Source: Lepidostoma basale
Taxonomy: Eukaryota > Arthropoda > Insecta > Trichoptera > Lepidostomatidae
DNA: 64,000 bases
Direction of reading: 5' to 3'
NCBI GenBank assembly: GCA_022606425.2
Contig: JAHDVF020000251.1
Span: 868,001-932,000 of the forward strand
Shown here piece after piece: positions 63,946-64,000 of the stretch. The notes under the pieces were generated by a model, which saw nothing but the letters and a program-made list of their open reading frames with translations, was not told the origin of the DNA and did no database searches. Every line of letters starts with the position of its first letter. Position 1 is the stretch's first letter. Both the position numbers and the translations under genes were made by a program.

Positions 63946-64000
63946 TCTATATTATTTGACTGTTAATACAGTTAATACAGACTGTTAATATTTTCGACCT

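Overview
The window looks like AT-rich intergenic or intronic DNA of an insect, or at least an arthropod. I base this on the families present: many RTE-like non-LTR retrotransposon fragments, an almost complete mariner, tRNA-derived SINEs, and MITEs with long inverted repeats. I see no convincing host gene, no rRNA or functional tRNA gene, and no bacterial-type feature. Nearly every recognisable protein segment is transposon-derived.

Layout. Non-LTR elements dominate: more than forty fragments from at least eight lineages, almost all only the C-terminal end of the reverse-transcriptase protein plus a short-repeat tail. I label them A (ends VIANVGGT, GAA-type tail; best copy 15158-16276 with an intact 361-codon ORF), B (11024-11569, 20589-20925), C (GKTLRDRVRN type; 2093, 3480, 36545, 53117, 58086, 59160, 60885), D (the commonest, tail TTAGTTAG or GTTGTTG; best copy 32053-32996), E (43258), F (30322), G (63483) and H (zinc-finger-like C-terminus; 26035, 51440). 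Clade names are inference; the labels are only for this window.

DNA transposons: a 1287-bp mariner at 47795-49081 with perfect 30-bp terminal repeats, a TA duplication, all three catalytic aspartates and a single nonsense codon; a 749-bp internally deleted Tc1/mariner-superfamily element at 41353-42101 nested exactly inside an A copy; a mariner C-terminal fragment fused to a D copy near 19309; a 480-bp hAT-like MITE at 33562-34041; a 269-bp MITE at 38458-38726; and about ten copies of a MITE here called R1 (TTAATTGTATCTCAATAGAG ends; best copy 14019-14318). A tRNA-derived SINE with recognisable A and B boxes occurs about seven times (best 4254-4514), including a SINE inserted into a SINE at 37745-38240.

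The rest is filled by dispersed, often palindromic repeats called P1 to P6. Several unrelated-looking ones carry the same short architecture: CTGANGA, one or two bases, a covarying hairpin, then GAAAC. This is the conserved core order of a hammerhead ribozyme, which has been described in Penelope-like elements. I could not locate the cleavage strand, so it is a candidate, but it is the most interesting structural signal here.

The elements are heavily nested, so the relative age of many insertions can be read from the sequence. Stretches listed as 'other' are those where I found nothing recognisable.
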